Shown: positions 16,216-24,100 of the stretch, one piece after another
Layout: each line of letters begins with the position of its first letter
Numbering within the stretch: position 1 is the first letter of the stretch
NCBI RefSeq assembly: GCF_001509485.1
Contig: NZ_LLZI01000277.1
Coordinates: 1-29,010, forward strand
Direction: 5' to 3'
Source of the DNA: Streptomyces sp. NRRL F-4489
Lineage (GTDB): Bacteria; Actinomycetota; Actinomycetes; Streptomycetales; Streptomycetaceae
DNA: 29,010 nt
Position numbers and translations under genes: made by a program
The notes under the pieces: generated by a model
What the model was told of the DNA's origin: nothing
The model's input: only the letters and a program-made list of their open reading frames with translations
Databases searched by the model: none

Positions 16216-17154
16216 TCACCCGGCGGGTGCCGCCGCCCCCTCCAGGGGGTTCTCCTTGCGGGTGATCGTGCGGAACGCCAGGTCCGCCAGCTCCTGCTGG
16301 CCGTTCAGGCCCGGGTGGAACCAGTCCCAGGTGCTCAACTGCTGCCCCGTGAAGCGGTAGTCGAAGACCGAGCGGTCGAACCGGCACCGCGCGTCCTTGG
16401 CGCAGACCTCCGCCAGCGCCTCGTTGTAGGCCATGACCCGTTCCCGGACCTGGGACCGGCGGTCCTGGGCGGGCTGGGTCAGATCGTCCGGGTCGCGCAG
16501 CATCGAGCCGCAGATGCCCAGCTTCCACACCTGTTTGCCGAGCGGGTTCTTGCGCCCCTCGGACCACAGGCGGAGCAGGTCGGGGATGGCCGCCACGTAC
16601 ACCTGGGTGCGCGGCAGGGACCGCCGCAGCGCCGCCATCGACCGCTCGAAACCGGCGCGGAAGGCGGCCGGCGAGGTCATCGCCCGGACGTCGGCGCGGC
16701 AGGCGTCGTTGGCGCCGATCAGGATCGTGACCAGGTCCGGCCGGCGGGCGGCGGCCTCGGTGATCTGCTCCGGCAGATCGCTCATCAGGGCGCCGGTGCG
16801 GGCGTAGTTCCAGCTGTGGGCGGCCGGGTCCTTCTTCAGCAGCCGGCGGGCCAGGCTGTTGACCTTGGGGCTGGTGCCCGTGGCCCAGGAGACCTCCGGG
16901 CAGTCGGAGAGCACCGTGCAGGCGTCGAAGCCGACGGTGATGGAGTCGCCGAGCGCGGCGATCGAGGAGGGGTCCGTCCGCCAGGCCGGGGCCTGCTTCA
17001 CCGTGGGCGACGGGCCCGGGTGGCGCCCCTGGGGAGCGGAGCCGCCCCCGCAGGCGGTGAGCGCGGCCAGCAGCCCGGAGGCGGCCGCGGAGGCCAGGGC
17101 GGCGCGGGCGGTGCGGCGGCGCAGGGGGTCAACGGGCCGATCGGTCATCGTCAT
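16216..17154 (-). CDS. SGNH/GDSL-family esterase, predicted lipoprotein
   Basis: A 312-residue secreted esterase or lipase. The N-terminus has an RRR cluster, a hydrophobic stretch and the lipobox LTAC with Cys35; the twin-arginine look (LRRRTARAAL) suggests that Tat export is possible. SGNH landmarks are block I ALGDSITVG with catalytic S71, a block II Gly near residue 121, block III GANDAC with N149, and block V DWFHPG with D277 and H280. Six cysteines in the mature region (79, 85, 152, 215, 251, 257) could form three disulfides, as in Streptomyces SGNH lipases. The MTMTD start is used; starting 2 codons later is equally possible. It lies 195 bases upstream of the DUF4097 lipoprotein gene on the same strand, with no clear operon link. 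Confidence 0.9.
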   Translation of the reverse strand: MTMTDRPVDPLRRRTARAALASAAASGLLAALTACGGGSAPQGRHPGPSPTVKQAPAWRTDPSSIAALGDSITVGFDACTVLSDCPEVSWATGTSPKVNSLARRLLKKDPAAHSWNYARTGALMSDLPEQITEAAARRPDLVTILIGANDACRADVRAMTSPAAFRAGFERSMAALRRSLPRTQVYVAAIPDLLRLWSEGRKNPLGKQVWKLGICGSMLRDPDDLTQPAQDRRSQVRERVMAYNEALAEVCAKDARCRFDRSVFDYRFTGQQLSTWDWFHPGLNGQQELADLAFRTITRKENPLEGAAAPAG

Positions 17155-17479
17155 CCCCTGTCCCCTCCGGCGTGCGAGTGATATCTCTTCGGGTACCGAC
17201 GGTACGTCACGTCCGGTCCGGCGCCGCGCGGTAGCTTGGCCCCGTGCCTGCCGGGCGGTGACCCGAAGTGGCCTGTGCAGTCGGCACAGACAAATTACAA
17301 CACGTCATTTCCTGTCCCTTTTGCGGCAAATTCCGCCTAGTGGTGTTTACTGTAGGTCACCTCGCGTGCTGGTGCCGAAGTGATCACTGGGGCAGAATGT
17401 GGACAGCTGTCCCGGCCGCGACCGGAACGGGCACGAGGCCGCTGGGGAAGGCGAACCTCGATCCGCAACGGAGGTCCCG
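17155..17479. other. Divergent promoter region between the esterase and DUF3145 genes
   Basis: About 325 bases without a gene. It includes an AT-richer block (17285-17360) that stands out from the surroundings. An exact inverted repeat CTGTGC-AGTCG-GCACAG lies at 17273-17289. TTGCGG (17321-17326) and TACTGT (17348-17353) are 21 bp apart, too far for a confident promoter. An open frame from 17268 with a CPFCGK motif overlaps the DUF3145 start in another frame and is not accepted as a gene. Confidence 0.5.
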
Positions 17480-17974
17480 GTGACGACACGTGGAGTCCTG
17501 TACGTCCACTCCGCCCCGCGCGCGCTCTGCCCGCACGTCGAATGGGCGGTGGCGGGCGTCCTCGGGGTGCGCGTCAACCTCGACTGGATCCGCCAGCCGG
17601 CGTCCCCCGGTACGTGGAGAGCCGAGCTGTCCTGGCAGGGCGAGGCCGGGACGGCGTCCAAACTGGCCTCCGCGCTGCGCGGCTGGCATCTGCTCCGCTT
17701 CGAGGTGACCGCCGAACCCTGCGCCACCGCCGAGGGCGAGCGCTACAGCTCCACCCCGGATCTGGGCATCTTCCACGCCGTCACCGGTATCCACGGCGAC
17801 ATCCTGATCCCGGAGGACCGGCTGCGCGCCGCCGTGGCCCGCTCCGCGCGCGGCGAGACCGAACTCGCCGCCGAGGTCGCCAAGCTGCTCGGCAAGCCCT
17901 GGGACGACGAACTGGAGCCCTTCCGCTACGCGGGGGAGGGCGCCCCGGTGCGCTGGCTGCACCAAGTCGTGTGA
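17480..17974 (+). CDS. DUF3145 domain protein
   Basis: A 164-residue protein spanning the whole DUF3145 family length (RGVLYVHSAPRALCPHVEWAVAGVLG to FRYAGEGAPVRWLHQVV). The family is found across actinobacteria and has no established function. I chose GTG at 17480 because GGAGG is 5 bases upstream; the protein then starts MTTRGVLY as in relatives. It is typically found close to the fatty-acid synthase cluster, as it is here. It has no signal peptide or membrane segment, so it is cytoplasmic. It ends 92 bases before the HIBADH-type gene, which has its own promoter. Confidence 0.88.
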   Translation: MTTRGVLYVHSAPRALCPHVEWAVAGVLGVRVNLDWIRQPASPGTWRAELSWQGEAGTASKLASALRGWHLLRFEVTAEPCATAEGERYSSTPDLGIFHAVTGIHGDILIPEDRLRAAVARSARGETELAAEVAKLLGKPWDDELEPFRYAGEGAPVRWLHQVV

Positions 17975-18029
17975 GCGAGCCGGGCGCCAGTACGCCCCAC
18001 CGCCCCAGGGGCCCGACACACCCCCCGAG

Positions 18030-18060
18030 TTGCCCTGGAGCGCACTCCACCCCCTAGCGT
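18030..18060 (+). promoter_or_regulatory. MerR-type promoter of the HIBADH-like gene
   Basis: TTGCCC (18030-18035), a 19-bp spacer and TAGCGT (18055-18060). The spacer holds the dyad TGGAGCGCACTCCA (18036-18049), which is TGGAG and CTCCA around 4 bases. A 19-bp spacer with the dyad inside is the hallmark of MerR-activated promoters. The -10 ends 6 bases before the ATG (18067), so the mRNA is predicted to be leaderless. The same arrangement occurs at 25730-25760. Confidence 0.75.
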
Positions 18061-18066
18061 GCCGTC

Positions 18067-18957
18067 ATGGCTGACAACACCACTTCCGACCTCCGCTCGG
18101 TGGCCGTCCTCGGCACCGGGATCATGGGCGCGGCGATGGCCCGCAACCTCCTCCGCGCCGGGCTCGACGTCCGCGTCTGGAACCGCACCCGCGCCCGGGC
18201 CGAGCCGCTGGCCGACGAGGGCGCCCGGGTCGCCGGCAGCCCCGCCGAGGCCGTGGACGGCGCCGACGCCGTCCTGACCATGCTGCTCGACGGGCCCGCC
18301 GTCCTGGACGCCATGCGCCAGGCCGCCCCGGGGCTCGCGCCCGGCACCCTCTGGCTCCAGATGAGCACGGTCGGCCCCGCGGCCCTGGAGCCGCTGGTCC
18401 GCCTCGCCGCCGAACAGGACCTGCGCCTCGTCGACGCCCCCGTACTGGGCACCAAGGCCCCCGCCGAGAAGGGGGAGTTGACCGTCCTCGCCGCCGGGCC
18501 GCGCGAGCTGCGGGACCGCGCCGAGCGGGTTTTCGGCGTGGTCGGCAGCCGTACCCAGTGGGTCGGTGAGGACGCGGCGAGCGGCGCCGGCAGCCGCCTC
18601 AAGATCGTCGTCAACAACTGGGTGCTCACCGTCATCGCCGGAACCGGTGAGACGCTGGCGCTCTCCAAGGGGCTGGGCGTCGACCCGCGGGAATTCCTGG
18701 CGGCGGTCGCCGGCGGCCCGCTCGACATGCCGTACCTGCGGATGAAGTCGGAGCTGATCCTCTCCGGCGACCTCGCGCCGAGCTTCACCGTCTCCGCCGG
18801 GCGCAAGGACGCCGGGCTGATCACCGACGCCGCCGAAGGGGCCGGCGTCCGCTCGGACCTGGCGCTGGCGGTCGCCGAGCGCTTCCGCCGGGCCGAGGAG
18901 CAGGGCCACGGCGGCGAGGACGGCGCGGCCGCGTACTACGCCAGCTTCGACGGCTGA
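18067..18957 (+). CDS. NAD(P)-dependent dehydrogenase, 3-hydroxyisobutyrate dehydrogenase (HIBADH) family
   Basis: A 296-residue beta-hydroxyacid dehydrogenase. The Rossmann motif GTGIMG lies at 16-21, followed by WNRTR (38-42) whose Arg suggests NADP preference. DAPVLGTKAPAEKGELTVLAAG replaces the usual DAPVSGG substrate loop. The catalytic Lys is K179 in GSRLKIVVNNW, with N183. Relatives include HIBADH, tartronate semialdehyde reductase and imine reductases; the substrate is not determined. The ATG at 18067 is the start of the homologous region and sits at the predicted +1 of a MerR-type promoter. The matching operator upstream of merR-AKR suggests coregulation with a reductase induced by electrophile or aldehyde stress. 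Confidence 0.9.
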   Translation: MADNTTSDLRSVAVLGTGIMGAAMARNLLRAGLDVRVWNRTRARAEPLADEGARVAGSPAEAVDGADAVLTMLLDGPAVLDAMRQAAPGLAPGTLWLQMSTVGPAALEPLVRLAAEQDLRLVDAPVLGTKAPAEKGELTVLAAGPRELRDRAERVFGVVGSRTQWVGEDAASGAGSRLKIVVNNWVLTVIAGTGETLALSKGLGVDPREFLAAVAGGPLDMPYLRMKSELILSGDLAPSFTVSAGRKDAGLITDAAEGAGVRSDLALAVAERFRRAEEQGHGGEDGAAAYYASFDG

Positions 18958-18977
18958 CGGGCGCCCGCGCGCACGGC

Positions 18978-19014
18978 GAGGGCCCGCCCGGTCAGGACGA
19001 CCGGGCGGGCCCTC
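18978..19014. terminator. Bidirectional terminator between the HIBADH-like gene and fabF
   Basis: A perfect 16-bp stem, GAGGGCCCGCCCGGTC (18978-18993) and its complement (18999-19014), with loop AGGAC. It extends by one more C-G pair outside. It lies between convergent stops at 18957 and 19031, so it serves both transcripts. Confidence 0.9.
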
Positions 19015-19030
19015 GTACGCGGTATACGGG

Positions 19031-20317
19031 TCAGACCGTGCGGAAGGCGAGGACCACGTTGTGGCCGCCGAAGCCGAACGAGTCGTTCAGCGCCGCGATC
19101 CGGCCCTCGGCGGGCAGCGCGCGGGGCTCGTCGCGGACGATGTCCGCGTCCGCCTCCGGGTCGAGGTTCTGCACGTTGATGGTCGGCGGGGCCGTCCGGT
19201 GGTGCAGCGCCAGGATGGCGGCGACGGTCTCGACACCGCCGGCGCCGCCCAGGAGGTGGCCGGTCATCGACTTGGTGGCGGAGACCGCCATGTGGTCGAC
19301 GTCGTCGCCGAAGACCTTGCGCAGCGCCTTCAGCTCCGCCAGGTCGCCCTGCGGGGTGGACGTGGCGTGCGCGTTGACGTGCACGATCTCCGACGCGGCG
19401 AGGTCGCTGTTGTCGAGGAGGTTCTGCAGCGCGTGCGCGATGCCGTTGCCGGACGGCTCGGGCTGCACGATGTCGTGGCTGTCGGCGGAGATGCCCTGGC
19501 CGACCGCCTCGGCGTAGACCCGGGCGCCGCGCTTGGCGGCGTGCTCGGCCGACTCCAGGACGATCACGCCGGCGCCCTCACCGAGGACGAAGCCGTTGCG
19601 GTCGGTGTCGAACGGGCGGGAGGCACCCTGCGGGTCGTCGTTGTTCTTCGACATCGCCATCATGTTGCCGAACGCGGCGATCGGCAGCGGGTGGATGGCC
19701 GCCTCCGTACCGCCCGCGACGACGATGTCGGCGCGGCCCGTACGGATCATCTCGATGGCGTAGCCGATCGCCTCCGAGCCGGAGGCGCAGGCGCTCACCG
19801 GGGTGTGCACACCGGCGCGGGCGTTGACGTCCAGGCCGACGTTGGCCGACGGCCCGTTGGGCATCAGCATCGGCACGGTGTGCGGGGAGACGCGGCGGAC
19901 GCCCTTCTCCCGGAGGACGTCGTACTGGCCCAGCAGCGTGGTCACGCCGCCGATGCCGGACGCGATGACGGTGCCCAGCCGGTCGGGGTTGACCGAGCCG
20001 GCCGGACCGGCGGCCGCGTCGGGCTCGCCGGCCTTGGCCGTGAAGCCGGCGTCCGCCCACGCCTCACGGGCCGCGATCAGCGCGAACTGCGCCGAACGGT
20101 CGAGCTTGCGGGCCTGGGCGCGGGGCAGCTCCTCGGACGGGTCCACGGCCGCCTGCGCGGCGATCCGCACGGGCAGCTCGGCCGCCCAGTCCTGCTCCAG
20201 GGCGCTGACGCCGGACCGGCCGGCGAGCAGGCTCTCCCAGGTCGAAGCGCTGTCGCCACCCAGCGGTGTGGTTGCGCCGATACCGGTGACGACCACGGTG
20301 CGATTGGTCGCGTTCAC
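19031..20317 (-). CDS. fabF: 3-oxoacyl-ACP synthase II
   Basis: A 428-residue type II ketosynthase that elongates acyl-ACP with malonyl-ACP. Landmarks are TGIGATTPLGGD, the nucleophile C177 (TPVSACASGSEAIG), and catalytic histidines in VNAHATSTPQGD and KSMTGHLLGGAG. The whole has a thiolase fold. I chose GTG at 20315-20317 (MNATNRTVVV) because relatives start there and GGAG lies 11 bases upstream. A 5'-extended ATG at 20380 lies only 14 bases after acpP and adds unconserved residues. It is the last gene of the fabD-fabH-acpP-fabF operon, which ends at the strong terminator 18978-19014. Confidence 0.95.
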   Translation of the reverse strand: MNATNRTVVVTGIGATTPLGGDSASTWESLLAGRSGVSALEQDWAAELPVRIAAQAAVDPSEELPRAQARKLDRSAQFALIAAREAWADAGFTAKAGEPDAAAGPAGSVNPDRLGTVIASGIGGVTTLLGQYDVLREKGVRRVSPHTVPMLMPNGPSANVGLDVNARAGVHTPVSACASGSEAIGYAIEMIRTGRADIVVAGGTEAAIHPLPIAAFGNMMAMSKNNDDPQGASRPFDTDRNGFVLGEGAGVIVLESAEHAAKRGARVYAEAVGQGISADSHDIVQPEPSGNGIAHALQNLLDNSDLAASEIVHVNAHATSTPQGDLAELKALRKVFGDDVDHMAVSATKSMTGHLLGGAGGVETVAAILALHHRTAPPTINVQNLDPEADADIVRDEPRALPAEGRIAALNDSFGFGGHNVVLAFRTV

Positions 20318-20393
20318 GGGAATTCTTACTCCACGGGTAGAGGGGTCTGAATCGACGGCGCCACCGCGGGGTGGCGACATGCGCTGCGCCAGA

Positions 20394-20642
20394 TCAGGAC
20401 TGGTGCTTGAGGATGTAGTCGGTCGCGTCGCCGACGGTCTTGAGGTTCTTGACGTCGTCGTCCGGGATCTTCACGTCGAAGCGCTCTTCGGCGGCGACGA
20501 CGACCTCGACCATGGACAGCGAGTCCACGTCCAGGTCGTCGGTGAAGGACTTGTCCACCTGGACGTCCTCGACGGGAATACCGGCGATCTCGTTCACGAT
20601 CTCTGCGAGACCGGCGACGATCTCTTCCTGGGTGGCGGCCAT
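20394..20642 (-). CDS. acpP: Acyl carrier protein
   Basis: An 82-residue four-helix carrier. The phosphopantetheine site is S41 in LDVDSLSMVEVV, and the acidic helix II is typical. It carries growing acyl chains between FabD, FabH and FabF. It starts at ATG 20640-20642 with AAGGAG about 9 bases upstream. It lies between fabH (109-base gap) and fabF (76-base gap). Its linkage to fabH and fabF marks it as the primary fatty-acid ACP and not a polyketide carrier. Confidence 0.97.
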   Translation of the reverse strand: MAATQEEIVAGLAEIVNEIAGIPVEDVQVDKSFTDDLDVDSLSMVEVVVAAEERFDVKIPDDDVKNLKTVGDATDYILKHQS

Positions 20643-20751
20643 GAGTGGCGCTCCTTCTATTTGGCGGAAACTGCTTGTTTACGGTGAAGCGGTGAAGGTC
20701 CGCACAGCGGCCGGTACGTCCTGCTCGGTACCGCGCTGCGCAGATCTTGTC

Positions 20752-21798
20752 CTAGGGGAGGGTAACGACCGTCGCGGCGTACACGAGACCCGCCCCGAAG
20801 CCGATGACCAGCGCGGTGTCCCCGCTCTTGGCCTGACCGGTCGCCAGCAGCCGCTCCATGGCGAGCGGAATGGAGGCGGCCGAGGTGTTGCCGGTGGTCT
20901 CCACGTCGCGGGCGACCGTGACGCTCTCCGGCAGCTTCAGAGTCTTCACCATCGAGTCGATGATCCGCATGTTGGCCTGGTGCGGAATGAAGACATCCAG
21001 GTCGTCCGGGCTGACGCCGGCCTCGTCCAGCGCCTGCTGGGCGACCTTCGCCATCTCGAACACCGCCCACCGGAAGACCGCCTGGCCCTCCTGGGTGATG
21101 GCGGGGTACCGGATCGCCTCGGGGGCGGGCCGCTCCTCCGGGCCGCTGCCACCGGGCACCGGGGTGGTGCGGTACACGTCCCAGGACAGGGTCTGCTTGA
21201 TCGTCTCGGACTTGTCGCCCTCCGAGCCCCAGACCGTCGGGCCGATCGCCGGCTCCTTGGCCGGGCCGACGATCACCGCGCCGGCGCCGTCGCCGAACAG
21301 GAAGGCCGTCGCGCGGTCCTCCAGGTCCGTCAGGTCCGAGAGCCGCTCCACGCCGATCACCAGGACGTACTCCGCGGAGCCCTCGGTGATCATGCCCTTG
21401 GCCAGCGTCAGGCCGTAGCCGAAGCCGGCGCAGCCCGCGGAGATGTCGAACGCGGCGGGCTTGCCGGCCCCGATGAGGTGCGCGATCTCGGTCGCCACGG
21501 CCGGGGTCTGCTTGAAGTGCGAGACGGTGGAGACCACCACCGCGCCGATCTGCTCGGGCGTGATGCCGGCGTCCGCGATGGCCTTGCCGGACGCCTCGAC
21601 CGCCATCGTGGCGACGGTCTCCTCCGGACCGGCCCAGTGGCGCGTGGCGATGCCCGACCGCGAACGGATCCACTCGTCGGACGAGTCGATGTGCTTGAGG
21701 ATCTCCTCGTTGGGCACGACACGGGTCGGGCGGTAGCCGCCGACACCCATGATCCGCGCGTACGGGGCGCCCTTGGCGGGCTTGATCTTCGAGGTCAT
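20752..21798 (-). CDS. fabH: 3-oxoacyl-ACP synthase III
   Basis: A 348-residue initiating ketosynthase that condenses acyl-CoA primers with malonyl-ACP. The catalytic triad is C123 (DISAGCAGFGYGL), H273 (IPHQANMRI) and N304 (TTGNTSAAS). In Streptomyces, FabH takes branched as well as straight primers; the primer range cannot be read from this sequence. It lies 13 bases downstream of the fabD stop, so the two are probably cotranscribed. The 109-base gap to acpP could hold a second promoter or processing site, and includes a GGTAC/GTACC pairing. Confidence 0.96.
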   Translation of the reverse strand: MTSKIKPAKGAPYARIMGVGGYRPTRVVPNEEILKHIDSSDEWIRSRSGIATRHWAGPEETVATMAVEASGKAIADAGITPEQIGAVVVSTVSHFKQTPAVATEIAHLIGAGKPAAFDISAGCAGFGYGLTLAKGMITEGSAEYVLVIGVERLSDLTDLEDRATAFLFGDGAGAVIVGPAKEPAIGPTVWGSEGDKSETIKQTLSWDVYRTTPVPGGSGPEERPAPEAIRYPAITQEGQAVFRWAVFEMAKVAQQALDEAGVSPDDLDVFIPHQANMRIIDSMVKTLKLPESVTVARDVETTGNTSAASIPLAMERLLATGQAKSGDTALVIGFGAGLVYAATVVTLP

Positions 21799-21811
21799 GC
21801 GCTGCGGACTC

Positions 21812-22768
21812 CTATTCGGCCGGGGCTGCGGACGCGGCGTCCGCCGCGGTGGCGATCAGCTCGCGGGCCGCGCCGAGGTCGTCGGGCGTCTTCAGGGCGA
21901 GCGTCTTGACACCGGGCAGGGCGCGCTTGGCGAGGCCGGTGAGGGTGCCGCCGGGGGCGGCTTCGATGAGCGCGGTGGCGCCCAGCTGCTGGAACGTTTC
22001 CATGCACAGGTCCCAGCGAACGGGGTTGGCGACCTGGCCGACCAGCCGCTCGATCAGGTCCTGGCCGGAAGTGACCACCTGGCCGTCCTTGTTGGAGACG
22101 TACCGGGTGCGCGGGTCGGCCGGGGACAGCTCGGCGACCGCGGCTTCCAGGGCCGAGACGGCGGGTGCCATGTGGTGAGTATGGAACGCGCCGGCCACCT
22201 TCAGGGGCACGACCCGGCGGGTGCCCTCCGGCTTGTTCTCGACCAGCGCGGCGATCTGCTCGGCGGTGCCGGCGGCGACGATCTGGCCGGCGCCGTTGAC
22301 GTTCGCCGGGGTCAGGCCGAGCTTCTCCAGATGGGGCAGCACGACGTCCTCGGCGCCGCCCAGCAGCGCGGCCATGCCGGTCTCGGTGACCGCGGCGGCC
22401 TCGGCCATGGCCAGCCCGCGGCGGCGGACCAGGGTCAGCGCCTCGGTGTCGGTCAGGGTGCCGGTCAGCGCGGCGGCGGCGAGCTCACCGACGCTGTGGC
22501 CGGCCGCCGCGCCCACCTGGGAGGCGACGTCGCCGGTGGCCGGGAACAGCTGCCGGGCGGAGATCAGGGCGGAGGCCACCAGCAGGGGCTGGGCCACCGC
22601 CGTGTCGCGGATCTCCTCTTCGGTGGCCTTGGTGCCGTAGTGGACGAGGTCCAGGTCGATGGCGTCGGACCATTCGCGGAGCCGGTCCTCGACTCCGGGG
22701 AGGTCGAGCCAGGGGATCAGGAAGCCGGGCGTCTGAGCGCCTTGGCCGGGAGCGACGAGTACGAGCAC
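21812..22768 (-). CDS. fabD: Malonyl-CoA:ACP acyltransferase
   Basis: A 318-residue malonyl transferase. It has the N-terminal GQGAQTPGF, the nucleophile S92 in GHSVGE, a conserved Arg in RRRGLAM, and H196 in GAFHTHHM. It loads malonate onto the ACP for elongation. I chose GTG at 22766-22768 because relatives begin MLVLVAPGQGAQ and GAGAGAG precedes it; the GTG two codons upstream (22772-22774) is also possible. It is first in the fabD-fabH-acpP-fabF operon, 89 bases downstream of fasR, with a candidate regulator site in that gap. Confidence 0.96.
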   Translation of the reverse strand: MLVLVAPGQGAQTPGFLIPWLDLPGVEDRLREWSDAIDLDLVHYGTKATEEEIRDTAVAQPLLVASALISARQLFPATGDVASQVGAAAGHSVGELAAAALTGTLTDTEALTLVRRRGLAMAEAAAVTETGMAALLGGAEDVVLPHLEKLGLTPANVNGAGQIVAAGTAEQIAALVENKPEGTRRVVPLKVAGAFHTHHMAPAVSALEAAVAELSPADPRTRYVSNKDGQVVTSGQDLIERLVGQVANPVRWDLCMETFQQLGATALIEAAPGGTLTGLAKRALPGVKTLALKTPDDLGAARELIATAADAASAAPAE

Positions 22769-22823
22769 CCTCACACTCTCTCTTGTGGGAGGTCCCGCCC
22801 GCCCGTGGGGACAGGGACGAAGA

Positions 22824-22853
22824 ACCATCGGGGGAATTGTTGGTGTCCGACAA
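22824..22853 (-). promoter_or_regulatory. Weak candidate fabD promoter
   Basis: On the minus strand, TTGTCG (22848-22853) and GATGGT (22824-22829) are 18 bp apart. The -10 match is poor. It overlaps the inverted repeat at 22837-22853, so an activator such as FasR could compensate. Confidence 0.3.
22837..22853. promoter_or_regulatory. Candidate FasR operator
   Basis: TTGTTGG-TGT-CCGACAA: two 7-bp arms with a single mismatch around a 3-base centre, lying in the 89-base gap between fasR and fabD and covering the -35 region. Streptomyces FasR is known to bind the fabD promoter; the exact motif here is my proposal. Confidence 0.45.
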
Positions 22854-22857
22854 AAGT

Positions 22858-24042
22858 CTAGGGCTGGGCCTCACCGTCTGCGAGACGCCCCAGAATCAGG
22901 GCGATACGCAGCGTAAACGCGGAGCGGACATCCGACGGTGACCAGCCGGTGACGTCTGTCACACGTCGGAGCCGATAGCGCACGGTGTTGGGGTGGACGA
23001 ACAGCATCCGGGCGGCGCCCTCCAGGCTGCTCGCCTGCTCCAGATAGACGCTCAGCGTCTCCAGGAGCGCCGACCCCGCCTCCTCCAGCGGTCTGTAGAT
23101 CTCCTCCACCAGCTGCTCGCGCGCGACCGGATCGGAGGCCATCGCGCGCTCCGGCAGCAGATCATCGGCGAGCACCGGGCGGGGGGCGTCCGGCCAGGCG
23201 GCGCAGGCCCGCAGGCCGGCCGCGGCGGCCTGTGCCGAGCGGGTCGCGGCCAGCAGGTCGGAGACCACCGGGCCGGCCACCACGGGGCCGGCGGCGAACG
23301 GCCCGATCAGCGCCTTGGCCGCCTTGAGTGGATTGTCCGAACCGCCCGCGATGACCACCAGCCGGCTGCCCAGGACGCCGGTCAGCACCTGGAGCTTGGC
23401 GTGCCGGGCGGCCCGCCGGATCGCCTCCACGGTCAGCTCGCTGTCGCCGTCCGGGGCCGTGCCCAGCACCACGCAGACGTGCTCCGGGGCGTTCCAGCCC
23501 AGGGCCGCGGCCCGGGAGACGGCGCCCTCGTCGGCCTCCCCGGAGAGCACCGCGTTGACCACCAGGGACTCCAGGCGGGCGTCCCACGCGCCGCGCGCCT
23601 CGGCGGCCTGGGCGTAGACCTGGGCGGTGGCGAAGGCGATCTCGCGGGCGTAGACCAGCAGCGCCTCGCGGAGCACCGACTCGTCGCCGGGGGCCGCGAC
23701 GTCGTCGATCGCGGCCTCCATGACCTCGATCGTGGTGCGGACCATCTCGACGGTCTGCCGCAGCGTGATCGCCCGGGTCAGCTCGCGCGGCGCCGTCCCG
23801 AAGACGTCGGTGCTGATGGCCTGGGGCGTCTCCGGATGCCGGAACCACTCGGTGAACGCGGCGATACCGGCCTGGGCCACCAGGCCGATCCAGGAACGGT
23901 TCTCCGGGGGCATCGCGCGGTACCACGGCAGCGTGGCGTCCATACGGGAGATCGCCGCGGCCGCCAGCGTGCCGGAGGAGTTCTCCAGCCGCCGGAGGGT
24001 CGCGGAGTGCGGGTGCGCGTCGCGCGATGCGGGTTCAGACAC
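22858..24042 (-). CDS. fasR: Fatty-acid biosynthesis regulator FasR (PucR-like, C-terminal HTH)
   Basis: A 394-residue regulator. An N-terminal domain precedes a GGDEF-like middle domain (about 165-260, CVVLGTAPDGDSEL, LVVIAGGSDNP). The C-terminal HTH_30 reads TLSVYLEQASSLEGAARMLFVHPNTVRYRLRRVTDVTGW near 335-375. The position immediately upstream of fabD and the overall architecture match Streptomyces FasR, an activator of the fab operon. GTG at 24040-24042 is the start (MSEPASRDAHP). The gene is divergent from a pirin gene 58 bases away. Function is assigned by synteny and architecture, with high confidence. Confidence 0.92.
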   Translation of the reverse strand: MSEPASRDAHPHSATLRRLENSSGTLAAAAISRMDATLPWYRAMPPENRSWIGLVAQAGIAAFTEWFRHPETPQAISTDVFGTAPRELTRAITLRQTVEMVRTTIEVMEAAIDDVAAPGDESVLREALLVYAREIAFATAQVYAQAAEARGAWDARLESLVVNAVLSGEADEGAVSRAAALGWNAPEHVCVVLGTAPDGDSELTVEAIRRAARHAKLQVLTGVLGSRLVVIAGGSDNPLKAAKALIGPFAAGPVVAGPVVSDLLAATRSAQAAAAGLRACAAWPDAPRPVLADDLLPERAMASDPVAREQLVEEIYRPLEEAGSALLETLSVYLEQASSLEGAARMLFVHPNTVRYRLRRVTDVTGWSPSDVRSAFTLRIALILGRLADGEAQP

Positions 24043-24100
24043 GGGACCAAGCCTGCCCTATCGGGATGAGGGGGTGGAGCGGTGGGGCTACGGTGGGCCG

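Noticed and set aside
17268..17483. Small open frame with CPFCGK and CWC motifs, suggesting a zinc-ribbon peptide
   Set aside because: It begins with GTG without an SD, overlaps the DUF3145 start and is in an AT-rich promoter zone; chance is likelier.
19061..20350. Long plus-strand frame antisense to fabF
   Set aside because: fabF is unmistakable on the minus strand; the antisense product has biased composition only.
20394..24042. Possible polyketide or antibiotic biosynthetic cluster, suggested by ketosynthase and ACP genes
   Set aside because: The order fasR-fabD-fabH-acpP-fabF is the primary fatty-acid locus and no tailoring or ketoreductase genes are nearby.
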